Assembly: GCF_902826915.1 (NCBI RefSeq)
Contig: NZ_CADEGP010000006.1
Span: 1 to 64,000, forward strand
DNA: 64,000 bases
Reading direction: 5' to 3'
Source: an uncultured Nitrosomonas sp.
GTDB lineage: Bacteria > Pseudomonadota > Gammaproteobacteria > Burkholderiales > Nitrosomonadaceae
Below, one piece after another: positions 26,853-34,962 of the stretch (its first letter is position 1; every line of letters begins with the position of its first letter). Made by a program: the position numbers and the translations under genes. Below the pieces are notes generated by a model. It saw only the letters and a program-made list of their open reading frames with translations, did not search any database and was not told where the DNA came from.

Positions 26853-27326
26853 CTATATCACTTCATTTTTCTGCTCCACTTTAACACCACAAATTACTTT
26901 CATAGCTTCCGAAACAAGCTGAATGGCATCAGTCACCCGTCGCTTTTGATCAACAAACCAACTTTCAGTCATAGCTTCGTTAAATTCCACTCGCACTTGG
27001 CTTTCATTGTCTCTATGTCGACTAAGCTTAAGAAGTCGCAAGTTATCCCTGGGATCACATGCGGAAATTCTTCCATGTGCAAGTGCATCTCGGATCTTAA
27101 CAATTTCTCTATCTATTCCAGCCAAGTCGTACTTATTTACTTCCTTATTAAACTTATCGATCAGAGGACCCAACGAATCAGCGCTCGTTAATTCACTGAC
27201 AGGCAATTCAGCACCAACTGGAAAAGAATAGATGTCTTTTCCTTCTAGAATTCCAATTGGACGCGCTGTTGGTAATCTCTGCAGAAACGAACGTAACATA
27301 AATTCGAGTGATTGGAAATTCCCCAT
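26853..27326 (-). CDS. HEPN-like protein with RxxxxH motif, unknown function
   Basis: The 157-residue protein is mostly helical and contains DREIVKIRDALAHGR at about residues 72-86. Arg79 and His84 make an Rx4H motif of the kind that forms the RNase active site in HEPN-domain proteins, and the preceding acidic helix also fits. The N-terminal 65 residues and C-terminal helices show nothing I recognise. HEPN proteins often work as toxins or in abortive infection, usually beside a nucleotidyltransferase (MNT) antitoxin; no such gene is adjacent. The neighbours are a formate/nitrite transporter and the hemerythrin gene, each with its own spacer. The call is by motif only. Confidence 0.5.
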   Translation of the reverse strand: MGNFQSLEFMLRSFLQRLPTARPIGILEGKDIYSFPVGAELPVSELTSADSLGPLIDKFNKEVNKYDLAGIDREIVKIRDALAHGRISACDPRDNLRLLKLSRHRDNESQVRVEFNEAMTESWFVDQKRRVTDAIQLVSEAMKVICGVKVEQKNEVI

Positions 27327-27430
27327 TAATCCACCAAGTTATTTCGCATGATCATCGAGTGTCATTATTAAATCCTAAGTATGAAATCAGAAGAATTGAC
27401 TCTAGCGTGCAATTAACAGTAATGGTTAGA

Positions 27431-28234
27431 TTAGTCTTGATGACTCGTTTTACCATAACTCCAATACAACATAAATCCGGTAAATAGCATGCCGCCAAAT
27501 AAATTACCCGCAATCACCGGCAATCCGTTCCACAACCACCAGTCCGCGATGGTGATATCCGCACCCAGCAGAATCCCGGCAGGAATCACGAACATGTTAA
27601 CGATAGCATGCTCATAGCCGAGACCGAAAAAGGTCATGATCGGCAACCACATGGCGGCGATTTTTCCGCCAGTGGTATTGGAGGTGAAAGCCATCACAGC
27701 ACCCAACGTCACCATCCAGTTACATAATATTGCGCTGGTAAAGGCCGTGATCGTGCCGTCGAAACCCAATTTAGCGTACTCGAGCGTTTTAGTCTCGGCA
27801 ATCGCAATAGTTCGTTGCAATGCGGGAATGGTTTCCGGCTCAATTACTCCCATTTTGGTTGCCACAACACAATATAAATACGCATATGTGACACTGCCGA
27901 TCAAGTTGCCGATCAGCACCCAGGTCCAATTGATAAGCAAACGGCTAAACGGAGCTCTTCTGTCTTTAACAGCAATCGGAATTAACGCGAAATTGCCAGT
28001 GGCCAATTCCAATCCGAGCAGCACGATCATGACAAAACCTACCGGAAACACCAATGCGCCGGCAATGCCCCAACCTGTTTGCGTCGCCGCTAAAATCGCC
28101 AATGTGGTGGCATAACCGAGAAAAGCGCCCGCCAAAAAACCTCGCATCAACAATTGCTTGACTGGAAGATTCGCCTTTTTGGCACCTGCTTGTAACATGT
28201 TCTCGACGACGTCTTCCGGTTTTACATACGTCAT
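27431..28234 (-). CDS. Formate/nitrite transporter (FNT family)
   Basis: FNT proteins are pentameric inner-membrane channels for formate, nitrite or hydrosulfide. The 267 residues contain six membrane segments, LLGLELATGNFALIP near 70-84 (family signature), and the central histidine in GLGYEHAIVNMFVIPAG near 200-216. In an ammonia oxidiser, nitrite export or uptake would be the natural role, but the sequence does not separate NirC from FocA activity. It begins 24 bases after hemW on the same strand and may be cotranscribed with it. The ATG is preceded by GGGAGAGTAGGACT, a good ribosome-binding site. Confidence 0.9.
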   Translation of the reverse strand: MTYVKPEDVVENMLQAGAKKANLPVKQLLMRGFLAGAFLGYATTLAILAATQTGWGIAGALVFPVGFVMIVLLGLELATGNFALIPIAVKDRRAPFSRLLINWTWVLIGNLIGSVTYAYLYCVVATKMGVIEPETIPALQRTIAIAETKTLEYAKLGFDGTITAFTSAILCNWMVTLGAVMAFTSNTTGGKIAAMWLPIMTFFGLGYEHAIVNMFVIPAGILLGADITIADWWLWNGLPVIAGNLFGGMLFTGFMLYWSYGKTSHQD

Positions 28235-28258
28235 AGTCCTACTCTCCCACGAACAAAT

Positions 28259-29473
28259 TCAAGGCTGGGATTTTAGCGCATTATTCGACGGAGATTTTTC
28301 GGGTAAAAAGATTTGCAGCAGATCGTTGAGAAAGCGTCGTCCTAGCACAGTAGGTTTAATGCGCAGATGATCATGCACCAGCAGACCGCGCTGTTCGGCT
28401 TCATCCAGTTGTTGCTGCACGACGGCAAGCGACAAACCGGTGCGTTCTTGAAACAGCGGCGTATCAAATCCGCCGCTGAGTCGCAGCGCGTTCATCATGA
28501 ACTCAAAGCTGCGATCTGCAACAGTCGATTCCTGTTGTGTCGGAATTAATGAATCACCCGTTTGGGCTTTGGCTAGGTATTCTTTGGGGTGTTTATAACG
28601 CATTTGGCGCACGATCTTATCGGCAAAACTGATTTTACTGTGCGCACCCGCGCCGATACCCAAATAATCGCCAAACAACCAGTAATTCATATTATGACGC
28701 GACTCCTTCCCTGCTCGTGCAAATGCCGAAGTTTCGTAATTACGGTACTGATGGCTCAAGGTGATTTGTTCGATCATTTCCTGCATCGCAGCTGCCTGTT
28801 CATCATCGGGAAGTTTAGGCGGGGAGCGGTAAAACAGCGTATTCGGTTCCAACGTTAAATGATAGGCTGAAATATGCGCGACTCCGTAAGAGCATGCTGT
28901 TTCAATATCCGCCTGCGCTTGCTCCAAGTTTTGTCCAGGTAGTGCGTACATCAGGTCGAGATTTATATTATCGAAATACTTCAGCGCAATATCCACGGCT
29001 CGATGCGCTTCCTGATCATCATGCACACGACCTAATGCCTTCAGATGCTGCGGATTAAAGCTTTGTATGCCGATTGACAGGCGATTGATTCCCGCTTGAC
29101 GAAAATCAGCGAATTTTTGCGCTTCAAACGTTCCAGGGTTAGCTTCCAGAGTAACTTCGGCGAAATGTTCCAGCGGTAGCAGCGTACGCACTGCCGTCAA
29201 TACTTGATCCATTGCTTGAGCACTAAATAAACTTGGCGTGCCACCCCCTAAAAATATGCTACTGAGTCGCCGCCCCCAAACATGCTGAAGCGCGGACTCA
29301 AGATCCCGTATTAACGCGGCGACATATTCCTCCTCAGGTACCCGGCTTTCCTCTGCGCGAATTTCGTGTGAATTAAAATCACAGTAAGGACATTTTTTCA
29401 GGCACCATGGAAAATGAACATATAAGCTTAGAGGTGGCAGCGATTTAAGTTTCTGAATTGGCCAATCGGACAT
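28259..29473 (-). CDS. hemW: HemW-type radical SAM protein (heme chaperone)
   Basis: The product (404 residues from the ATG at 29473) is a radical SAM protein with HFPWCLKKCPYCDFNSH near residues 19-35: the CxxxCxxC iron-sulfur site followed by DFNSH, as in HemW, not the CxxCxC variant of HemN. IFLGGGTPSLF, LEANPGTFE, INRLSIGIQSFN and a C-terminal HemN-type winged domain are in the expected order. HemW binds heme and passes it to target proteins; it is often misannotated as coproporphyrinogen dehydrogenase. The start codon is four bases after the stop of the upstream permease gene, so it is translationally linked to that operon. A TTG four codons earlier is in frame but overlaps the permease stop. 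Confidence 0.93.
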   Translation of the reverse strand: MSDWPIQKLKSLPPLSLYVHFPWCLKKCPYCDFNSHEIRAEESRVPEEEYVAALIRDLESALQHVWGRRLSSIFLGGGTPSLFSAQAMDQVLTAVRTLLPLEHFAEVTLEANPGTFEAQKFADFRQAGINRLSIGIQSFNPQHLKALGRVHDDQEAHRAVDIALKYFDNINLDLMYALPGQNLEQAQADIETACSYGVAHISAYHLTLEPNTLFYRSPPKLPDDEQAAAMQEMIEQITLSHQYRNYETSAFARAGKESRHNMNYWLFGDYLGIGAGAHSKISFADKIVRQMRYKHPKEYLAKAQTGDSLIPTQQESTVADRSFEFMMNALRLSGGFDTPLFQERTGLSLAVVQQQLDEAEQRGLLVHDHLRIKPTVLGRRFLNDLLQIFLPEKSPSNNALKSQP

Positions 29474-29477
29474 CGAT

Positions 29478-31988
29478 TCAACCAATCTTGCGTAATGTCA
29501 ATAACGGTGGACTGGATAGTACTGAGCGTGTCCCCAGCAAACCTGCGACCAACACACCGATCACACCCGCTAATGTACCAACCACCCAGATCCAGGGATT
29601 AAATGTGTAGTCGAAATGCAAAACATGCTTGCTAATGACATAAGCAAGCGCGCTGGCGCCAGCAGATGCAAATAATCCGGCCAATCCACCCAGAATCGCA
29701 AACTCGGCCGCCCAGGCGCGCGACAATTGCTCTCGCCTGGCACCCAGCGCCCTGAAAATAGCCGCTTCGTAAATACGCTCATCTTGTGTCGCGGCAATCG
29801 CCGCGTACAGTACAGCAAATCCTGCCAACAAGGTGAATAAGAAAACAAACTCAACCGCTTGAGACACTTGTTGAATCATTTGCTGCACCTGATTGATAAC
29901 CACGGCAACATCGACGACCAGAATGCTCGGAAATGTTCTGACAAGCTCGTGAACCATGGCAATTTCTGCTGGCGGCACATAAAAGCTGGTGACAAAGCTC
30001 GCGGGATAGTTATCCAGCTGACCTGGAGGCACCACAACAAAGAAATTAGCCCGGAAAGTATCCCAATCCACTTTTCTCACGCTGGTGATCTTCGCTGTAA
30101 AGTGACTGCCAGCAATATCATAAGTCAGTTCATCACCCAGCTTAACGCGTATGGTCTTGGCTATGCCTTCTTCAATCGACAGTTCGGCTTCATGGGTGTC
30201 GGCATTCCACCAGGCCCCTTGAACAATCTGATTATCCGACGAAAGTTCACTTGCCCAAGTTAAATTGAATTCACGCCGAATATGCCTCTCAGCATGCGGA
30301 TCATCCCCATAATTTTTCGGGGATATATTTTTACCATTAATCTTGATCAATCGCCCCTTGACCATCGGATACATCGGCGGCGGTTCTATCTCATATTGCT
30401 GAAAAAATTCTTGCAGCGATTGCACTTCATCCGCTTGTATGTTCACCAGGAAATGATTGGGCGCATCGGGAGGTAAGCTAGCGTGCCAATCGTCAATCAG
30501 ATCATTCTGAATCAAAGTCAGCACGAGCAATGACATTAACCCCAGCCCCAAAGCCACGGCCTGCAATATGCTGGAAATCGCACGACGGTGAATACTGGCC
30601 AAACCATAACGCCAAGCGCCACCAGCTTGATGACGCAAACCTGAAAGCACTTTGATCAGCAACCAACCCAAGCAACCAAAAATGACAATCGCTGAAACAA
30701 ATCCCGTCACAATATAAAGCCCCAGCTTAATATCTTGCGCCTTCCAAATAAACAACAACGATAAAGTTACTAATCCCAATAAATAACCTGCCAAACTATG
30801 TGCATTGGACAAACCGATGTCTCTACGCAACACGCGCAACGCCGGAACGCTACGCAAGTTCAGCACCGGCGGCAATGCAAAGCCCACTAATAACACTAAG
30901 CCAACCAGCAATCCTTGCAACGCGGGTAACCAACTTGGCCAAGGCAAGGCTGTGTCCACGATACCGATCAGCCAAGATGCCAGAATTTGCTGTGCGGCAA
31001 AACCTATTAAACAGGCGATTGTGCTGGCAATAACACCCAAGGTAATAAAGTAATGCCCATAAAGATAAAACAGTTGCCGCTGACTGGCCCCTAGGCTACG
31101 CATTACTGCACATCCATCCAAATGACGCTGAGTAAACCGGCGCACCGCCAATGCAATCGCTGCCGCCGCCAAAACCACACTGGCCAATGCAGCTAGACTT
31201 AAGAATTTTTCCGCACGCTCCAACGCGGCTTTAATCTCAGGACGCGCATCGCGAATGCCTTCCACTCTTTGTGCCTTTGTCAGTTGAGGTTTTAACCAAT
31301 CGCGGAACTGTTGCACCATTTTTACTTCACCGGCTACCAACAACTGATATGAAACACGACTGCCTTCCTGAATCAAGTCCGTCTCTGATAAATCAGATGC
31401 GTTGATCATGGCGCGTGCGCCCATGTTGATAAACCCTACCGAGTGATCGGGTTCACGCACAACCAGCTCGGTTACAGTTAGCTGGGCAGCTCCGACATCG
31501 ACCATATCGTTTGCTTTAAGATCGAGTCGCGCCATGACTTTTTCATCTACCCAGATAGTACCCGGTTGCGGAATTGTGTTTGCTGTCGTAATTTCTGGCT
31601 GTTTAGTACGCAACATTGACGACCGACTAGCCAGATGTATGCGTCCACGTAATGGATATCCCTCAGTTACTGCTTTTATTTCCGTGAGTAAATTATTCTC
31701 ACCATCAGAGATCATACTGGGAAACTTAGTTAACGATGATATGGCTAAACCCAATCGACCGGCCTCTTCAGCATAGATCTCCGGCAAAGGCCGGCTCGAA
31801 ATAACCAATAAATCGGCGCCCAATAATTGATTGCTCTCACGCGTGAGGGCTAATTCTACCCGCTCGGCAAAAAAACCTACCGTGGTCATACCGCTAACTG
31901 CAATAATCAATGCCAACACCAGAACATTAAGTTCACCTGCACGCCAGTCTCGGCATAACATACGGAAAGACAATTTAAAGTGGCTCAT
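29478..31988 (-). CDS. ybbP: ABC transporter permease, FtsX/YbbP type
   Basis: The 836-residue protein (from ATG at 31988, MSHFKLSFRMLCRDW) has the YbbP layout: one N-terminal membrane helix, a periplasmic domain, four helices in the middle (about 260-480), a second periplasmic domain, and three final helices with an FtsX domain (YAAIAATQDERIYEAAIFRALGARREQLSRA near 715-745). It pairs with the ATPase gene at 32051 as a type VII-like mechanotransmission ABC system. In E. coli ybbA and ybbP also lie next to tesA. The substrate is unknown; lipid or ester handling is suggested only by the thioesterase neighbour. A TTG start five codons upstream is possible. Confidence 0.92.
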   Translation of the reverse strand: MSHFKLSFRMLCRDWRAGELNVLVLALIIAVSGMTTVGFFAERVELALTRESNQLLGADLLVISSRPLPEIYAEEAGRLGLAISSLTKFPSMISDGENNLLTEIKAVTEGYPLRGRIHLASRSSMLRTKQPEITTANTIPQPGTIWVDEKVMARLDLKANDMVDVGAAQLTVTELVVREPDHSVGFINMGARAMINASDLSETDLIQEGSRVSYQLLVAGEVKMVQQFRDWLKPQLTKAQRVEGIRDARPEIKAALERAEKFLSLAALASVVLAAAAIALAVRRFTQRHLDGCAVMRSLGASQRQLFYLYGHYFITLGVIASTIACLIGFAAQQILASWLIGIVDTALPWPSWLPALQGLLVGLVLLVGFALPPVLNLRSVPALRVLRRDIGLSNAHSLAGYLLGLVTLSLLFIWKAQDIKLGLYIVTGFVSAIVIFGCLGWLLIKVLSGLRHQAGGAWRYGLASIHRRAISSILQAVALGLGLMSLLVLTLIQNDLIDDWHASLPPDAPNHFLVNIQADEVQSLQEFFQQYEIEPPPMYPMVKGRLIKINGKNISPKNYGDDPHAERHIRREFNLTWASELSSDNQIVQGAWWNADTHEAELSIEEGIAKTIRVKLGDELTYDIAGSHFTAKITSVRKVDWDTFRANFFVVVPPGQLDNYPASFVTSFYVPPAEIAMVHELVRTFPSILVVDVAVVINQVQQMIQQVSQAVEFVFLFTLLAGFAVLYAAIAATQDERIYEAAIFRALGARREQLSRAWAAEFAILGGLAGLFASAGASALAYVISKHVLHFDYTFNPWIWVVGTLAGVIGVLVAGLLGTRSVLSSPPLLTLRKIG

Positions 31989-32050
31989 AGAAAAAATTAT
32001 CAACGTGCTGAAAAGATAGGATGAATAACAATAATGCCAAGCTTCTGCAA

Positions 32051-32740
32051 CTACTGTACCAATTTACCATCCGCCAAACGAATCTGGCGCGAGCAGCGCT
32101 GCGACAACGCTTCATCGTGAGTAACCAGGACCAATGTCGTACCATGCTCACGATTGAGTTCAAACATGAGATCAATGATCTGTATACCGGTAGCCGAGTC
32201 AAGATTTCCAGTGGGTTCATCGGCCAACAATAACTTAGGATCCGTGGCAAACGCACGTGCGATGGCAACTCGCTGCTGCTCTCCTCCGGACAATTGTTTT
32301 GGATAATGATCCAGGCGTTTGGCCAACCCTACGCGCTCCAACAGTCTCCGTGCTATCGTTCCGGCATCTTTATTCTGTTGAGAAAGTTCCAAAGGCAACA
32401 TCACATTCTCAAGCGCCGTTAACGCTGGTAATAATTGAAAGGATTGAAATACAAAACCTAGCACTTTTCCGCGCAAAGCCGCGCGACTATCTTCATCCAA
32501 CGTAAAAATATCAACCGCATCCAGATGAACTTTCCCTGCAGTTGGCAAATCCAATCCTGCCAGTAAACCTAATAAAGTAGACTTTCCCGAACCAGATGCA
32601 CCTATAATTGCAACAGCTTCACCGGCGTTTACTTGCAAATCGATATCTTGCAATATTGTAAGTTGTGTATCGCCAGTATTGACCTGTTTGGTCAATGCAT
32701 GAGTCCAAAGAATGGGTTGATCAACACGATTATCTAACAT
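32051..32740 (-). CDS. ybbA: ABC transporter ATP-binding protein, LolD/YbbA type
   Basis: The 229-residue ATPase has Walker A GASGSGKST near residue 45, signature LSGGEQQRVAIARAF near 147-161, Walker B LLLADEPTGNLD near 167-178 and the switch His in LVTHDEAL. It is of the MacB/LolD subfamily that couples to FtsX-type permeases. I use the ATG at 32740, MLDNRVDQPILWTHALTK; the longer frame has no family match. This start codon overlaps the start of tesA on the other strand by two bases, the divergent tesA/ybbA arrangement known from E. coli. The permease follows after 62 bases. Confidence 0.94.
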   Translation of the reverse strand: MLDNRVDQPILWTHALTKQVNTGDTQLTILQDIDLQVNAGEAVAIIGASGSGKSTLLGLLAGLDLPTAGKVHLDAVDIFTLDEDSRAALRGKVLGFVFQSFQLLPALTALENVMLPLELSQQNKDAGTIARRLLERVGLAKRLDHYPKQLSGGEQQRVAIARAFATDPKLLLADEPTGNLDSATGIQIIDLMFELNREHGTTLVLVTHDEALSQRCSRQIRLADGKLVQ

Positions 32741-33380
32741 GAAAAAAAATTTCCTGATTATTCTGATTTTTGTTTTTACTATCAGCGCTCCGGCAGTCGC
32801 ACTGACCAAAACTATAATGGTCTTTGGCGATAGCCTGTCCGCCAATTATGGCATGCCGACCGAAGCGGGCTGGGTTACGTTGCTGGAACAACAACTACAG
32901 TCAAAATATGCTGACTATCACATTATCAATGCAAGTATCAGCGGCGAAACGGCACTGGGAGGACGCAATCGAATTCGACAAGCACTTGAAATACATCGCC
33001 CCGAGATTGTGATTCTGGAACTTGGCGGAAATGACGGTCTGCGCGGTGCGTCAATTAAATCCATTTATGAAAATCTGGCTGCCATTATAGAAGAATGCCA
33101 ACAAAACAATGCACTGGTTTTGCTTGCCGGCATGCAGTTGCCACCCAATTATGGCAGGACGTATACACAAAAGTTCCAAGCCATTTTTCCGCAACTGGCT
33201 GAAAATTATCAAGTCAACTTAATTCCATTTCTACTGGCTGGCTTTGGCGATAAACACGAATTCTTCCAAGCTGATGGAATACATCCGACCGAAGTCGCAC
33301 AGAAAAAAATTGCAGAAAATGTCTGGGAAGTCTTGCAAACCATGTTTAAAACCGAACAGGTCGCCACCAATCCTGACTAA
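32739..33380 (+). CDS. tesA: SGNH-hydrolase esterase/thioesterase I
   Basis: TesA-type enzymes are periplasmic esterases acting on acyl thioesters, lysophospholipids or aryl esters. The 213 residues start with a signal peptide (about 1-22, MKKNFLIILIFVFTISAPAV). The SGNH blocks are all present: block I FGDSLSANYG with the nucleophile Ser near residue 32, block II Gly in SISGETALGG, block III ELGGNDGLRG with Asn, and block V DGIHPTEVAQ with the catalytic Asp and His. Its ATG overlaps that of the divergent ATPase gene. The 5' end therefore has no room for its own promoter in a spacer; the promoter must lie within the neighbour's coding sequence. Confidence 0.94.
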   Translation: MKKNFLIILIFVFTISAPAVALTKTIMVFGDSLSANYGMPTEAGWVTLLEQQLQSKYADYHIINASISGETALGGRNRIRQALEIHRPEIVILELGGNDGLRGASIKSIYENLAAIIEECQQNNALVLLAGMQLPPNYGRTYTQKFQAIFPQLAENYQVNLIPFLLAGFGDKHEFFQADGIHPTEVAQKKIAENVWEVLQTMFKTEQVATNPD

Positions 33381-33426
33381 TTGCACATTGTATCATCGCA
33401 ACTTCATAAGAACATAAACTAAGCAG

Positions 33427-34407
33427 TTAAAGCTTATCCAGACCGTCAATAAATTTCTGCAAATCACTGGATAAAGGCGAATGTAGATTAATACGTTGTC
33501 CTGAGACGGGATGTGTGATTTGTAGCGAATGAGCATGCAAAAACATACGCGTCAGCTTGCTTCTCCCACCAATTTCAGCTTTAGCGAGCTGCTTGTTGAC
33601 CTCAAAATTACCATATTTATCATCCCCAAGGATAGGAAAACCTATATACGCGAGATGAACACGAATTTGATGTGTGCGTCCCGTTTTTATTTCTGCATCT
33701 AATAAACTGAAATCGCCCCAAGATTTATCTAGCTTAAATATCGAGTGAGCAGACATCGGTTTGCTGCTAGGGTGAGCATTGCTGGCTATCGCCACGCGCC
33801 GCTCACCACTTGCTGTTACATATTTGTCAAGCGCCAGCTTTACATGCTGCTTCGCGTTTTGCCATTTACCTTTGACCAAAACCAGATAGTGTTTCTCCAC
33901 TAAGCCTTCGCGGATTTGTCGATGTAATTCGACCAATGCGTTGCGTTTCTTTGCCAGTAACAATACACCCGAAGTTTCCCGATCTAAACGATGCACCAGT
34001 TCTAGAAATTTCCATGATGGATTTTGCGCACGTAGTTGCTCGATCACGCCAAAGCTGATGTTACTTCCGCCATGAACAGCCATCCCGCTTGGCTTGTCAA
34101 TAACCAGCACCGCATCATCTTCATATAAAGTAGTAAAAGAGAAAAAATTTGCACGAGTAATTGCAGTTCGATTGAAAGCATCTTTTGTTTCTATCTTAAC
34201 TGGCGGAATTCGCACCATATCGCCTAATTGCAAGCGATAGCTTGCATTTATTCGCTTTCCGTTAACGCGCACTTGACCGCTTCTTATCAATTGATACAAA
34301 TGATTTTTGGGTACCGTCCTAAATCGTTTGAATAAAAAATTATCAATCCGCTGATCATTCCCATCTTCTTGAACGCACTCTTTGGTTATTAATGTAATAG
34401 ATTGCAT
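33427..34407 (-). CDS. rluC: 23S rRNA pseudouridine synthase RluC
   Basis: RluC isomerises uridines 955, 2504 and 2580 (E. coli numbering) of 23S rRNA. The 326-residue protein has an N-terminal S4 RNA-binding domain (about 18-78, DNFLFKRFRTVPKNHLYQLI, SGQVRVNGKRI) and the RluA-type catalytic domain with the catalytic Asp in VHRLDRETSGVLLLAK near residues 138-153, GRTHQIRVHLAYIGFPILGD, and the C-terminal LFLHA-like MFLHAHSLQI. The position next to rne, divergent from it, is the same as in E. coli and many proteobacteria, and supports RluC over RluD. It converges on tesA across 46 bases. Confidence 0.94.
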   Translation of the reverse strand: MQSITLITKECVQEDGNDQRIDNFLFKRFRTVPKNHLYQLIRSGQVRVNGKRINASYRLQLGDMVRIPPVKIETKDAFNRTAITRANFFSFTTLYEDDAVLVIDKPSGMAVHGGSNISFGVIEQLRAQNPSWKFLELVHRLDRETSGVLLLAKKRNALVELHRQIREGLVEKHYLVLVKGKWQNAKQHVKLALDKYVTASGERRVAIASNAHPSSKPMSAHSIFKLDKSWGDFSLLDAEIKTGRTHQIRVHLAYIGFPILGDDKYGNFEVNKQLAKAEIGGRSKLTRMFLHAHSLQITHPVSGQRINLHSPLSSDLQKFIDGLDKL

Positions 34408-34962
34408 TTTATTAATATGTATTTGATTTAATGAAATACCGGATATAATATTATTATAAGCGCGGGGGAAGGAGAATCATAAGGCGACTACTTATTCCTT
34501 GAATCCGTCCTTTCTTAAACTCTTTCTGTAAAAAATAAAGCATCCCGCTGCAAGCGGGGAGGAATAAAACCCAAAAGAGATTAAAGCATTTGTGACAAAA
34601 TACGAATCTTGAATTCACTCAGTATTCAATCGAATCCGTTTGCTTTTAGATTAACTAAAAATTTACTTTAAACAAAGCAATATTTGGAACTTTATGTAAA
34701 ATCTGATACCTTAAACAACTTGCGAAGTACTCATAATTGTTGTTGCGCTTAAAATTATAACTATAAAATATTTTTACAAAGCAAATCAGCATATTACATA
34801 TTAAATAAATTAATAAAAAAGAAATACCTAATTGATAAATATTTTCTGTTATACAAGCAATAAACCTAAGCCTCGTCATTACAACTACGTATACCGAAAA
34901 AATCTATCCACTCGACAAATTGTGGATAGTGTATGGATAAATAAAACACGTAAGGTTTGTAA
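34408..34962 (+). promoter_or_regulatory. Long AT-rich region with rne leader and rluC promoter
   Basis: No gene is seen in these 555 bases. They contain the palindromic repeat at 34533-34584, a very AT-rich stretch (34590-34860) and a perfect 8-bp hairpin (CTATCCAC and GTGGATAG with a ten-base loop, 34904-34929) 33 bases before the rne ATG. E. coli rne has a long structured 5' leader through which RNase E controls its own mRNA; a similar leader here is likely but inferred. The promoter was not located with confidence; a weak TTGTTG/TATAAA pair with a 16-base spacer is at about 34740-34767. Confidence 0.5.
34533..34584 (+). repeat. Short palindromic dispersed repeat, copy 2 (short form)
   Basis: The unit reads AAATAAAGCA, then CCCGC/GCGGG around TGCAA (34544-34558), then GAGGAATAAAACCC and AGAGATTAA. 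It matches the left block of the repeat at 17214 in its first 30 bases and the right block in its last 25. It sits between rluC and rne, on the rne-coding strand orientation. Confidence 0.6.

Noticed and set aside
29859..30263. 134-codon antisense frame within the YbbP-type permease gene
   Set aside because: No ribosome-binding site or family similarity; the opposite strand is a conserved gene.
34655..34879. Minus-strand 74-codon frame upstream of rne
   Set aside because: It is in extremely AT-rich DNA, has a composition expected by chance and lacks a ribosome-binding site.
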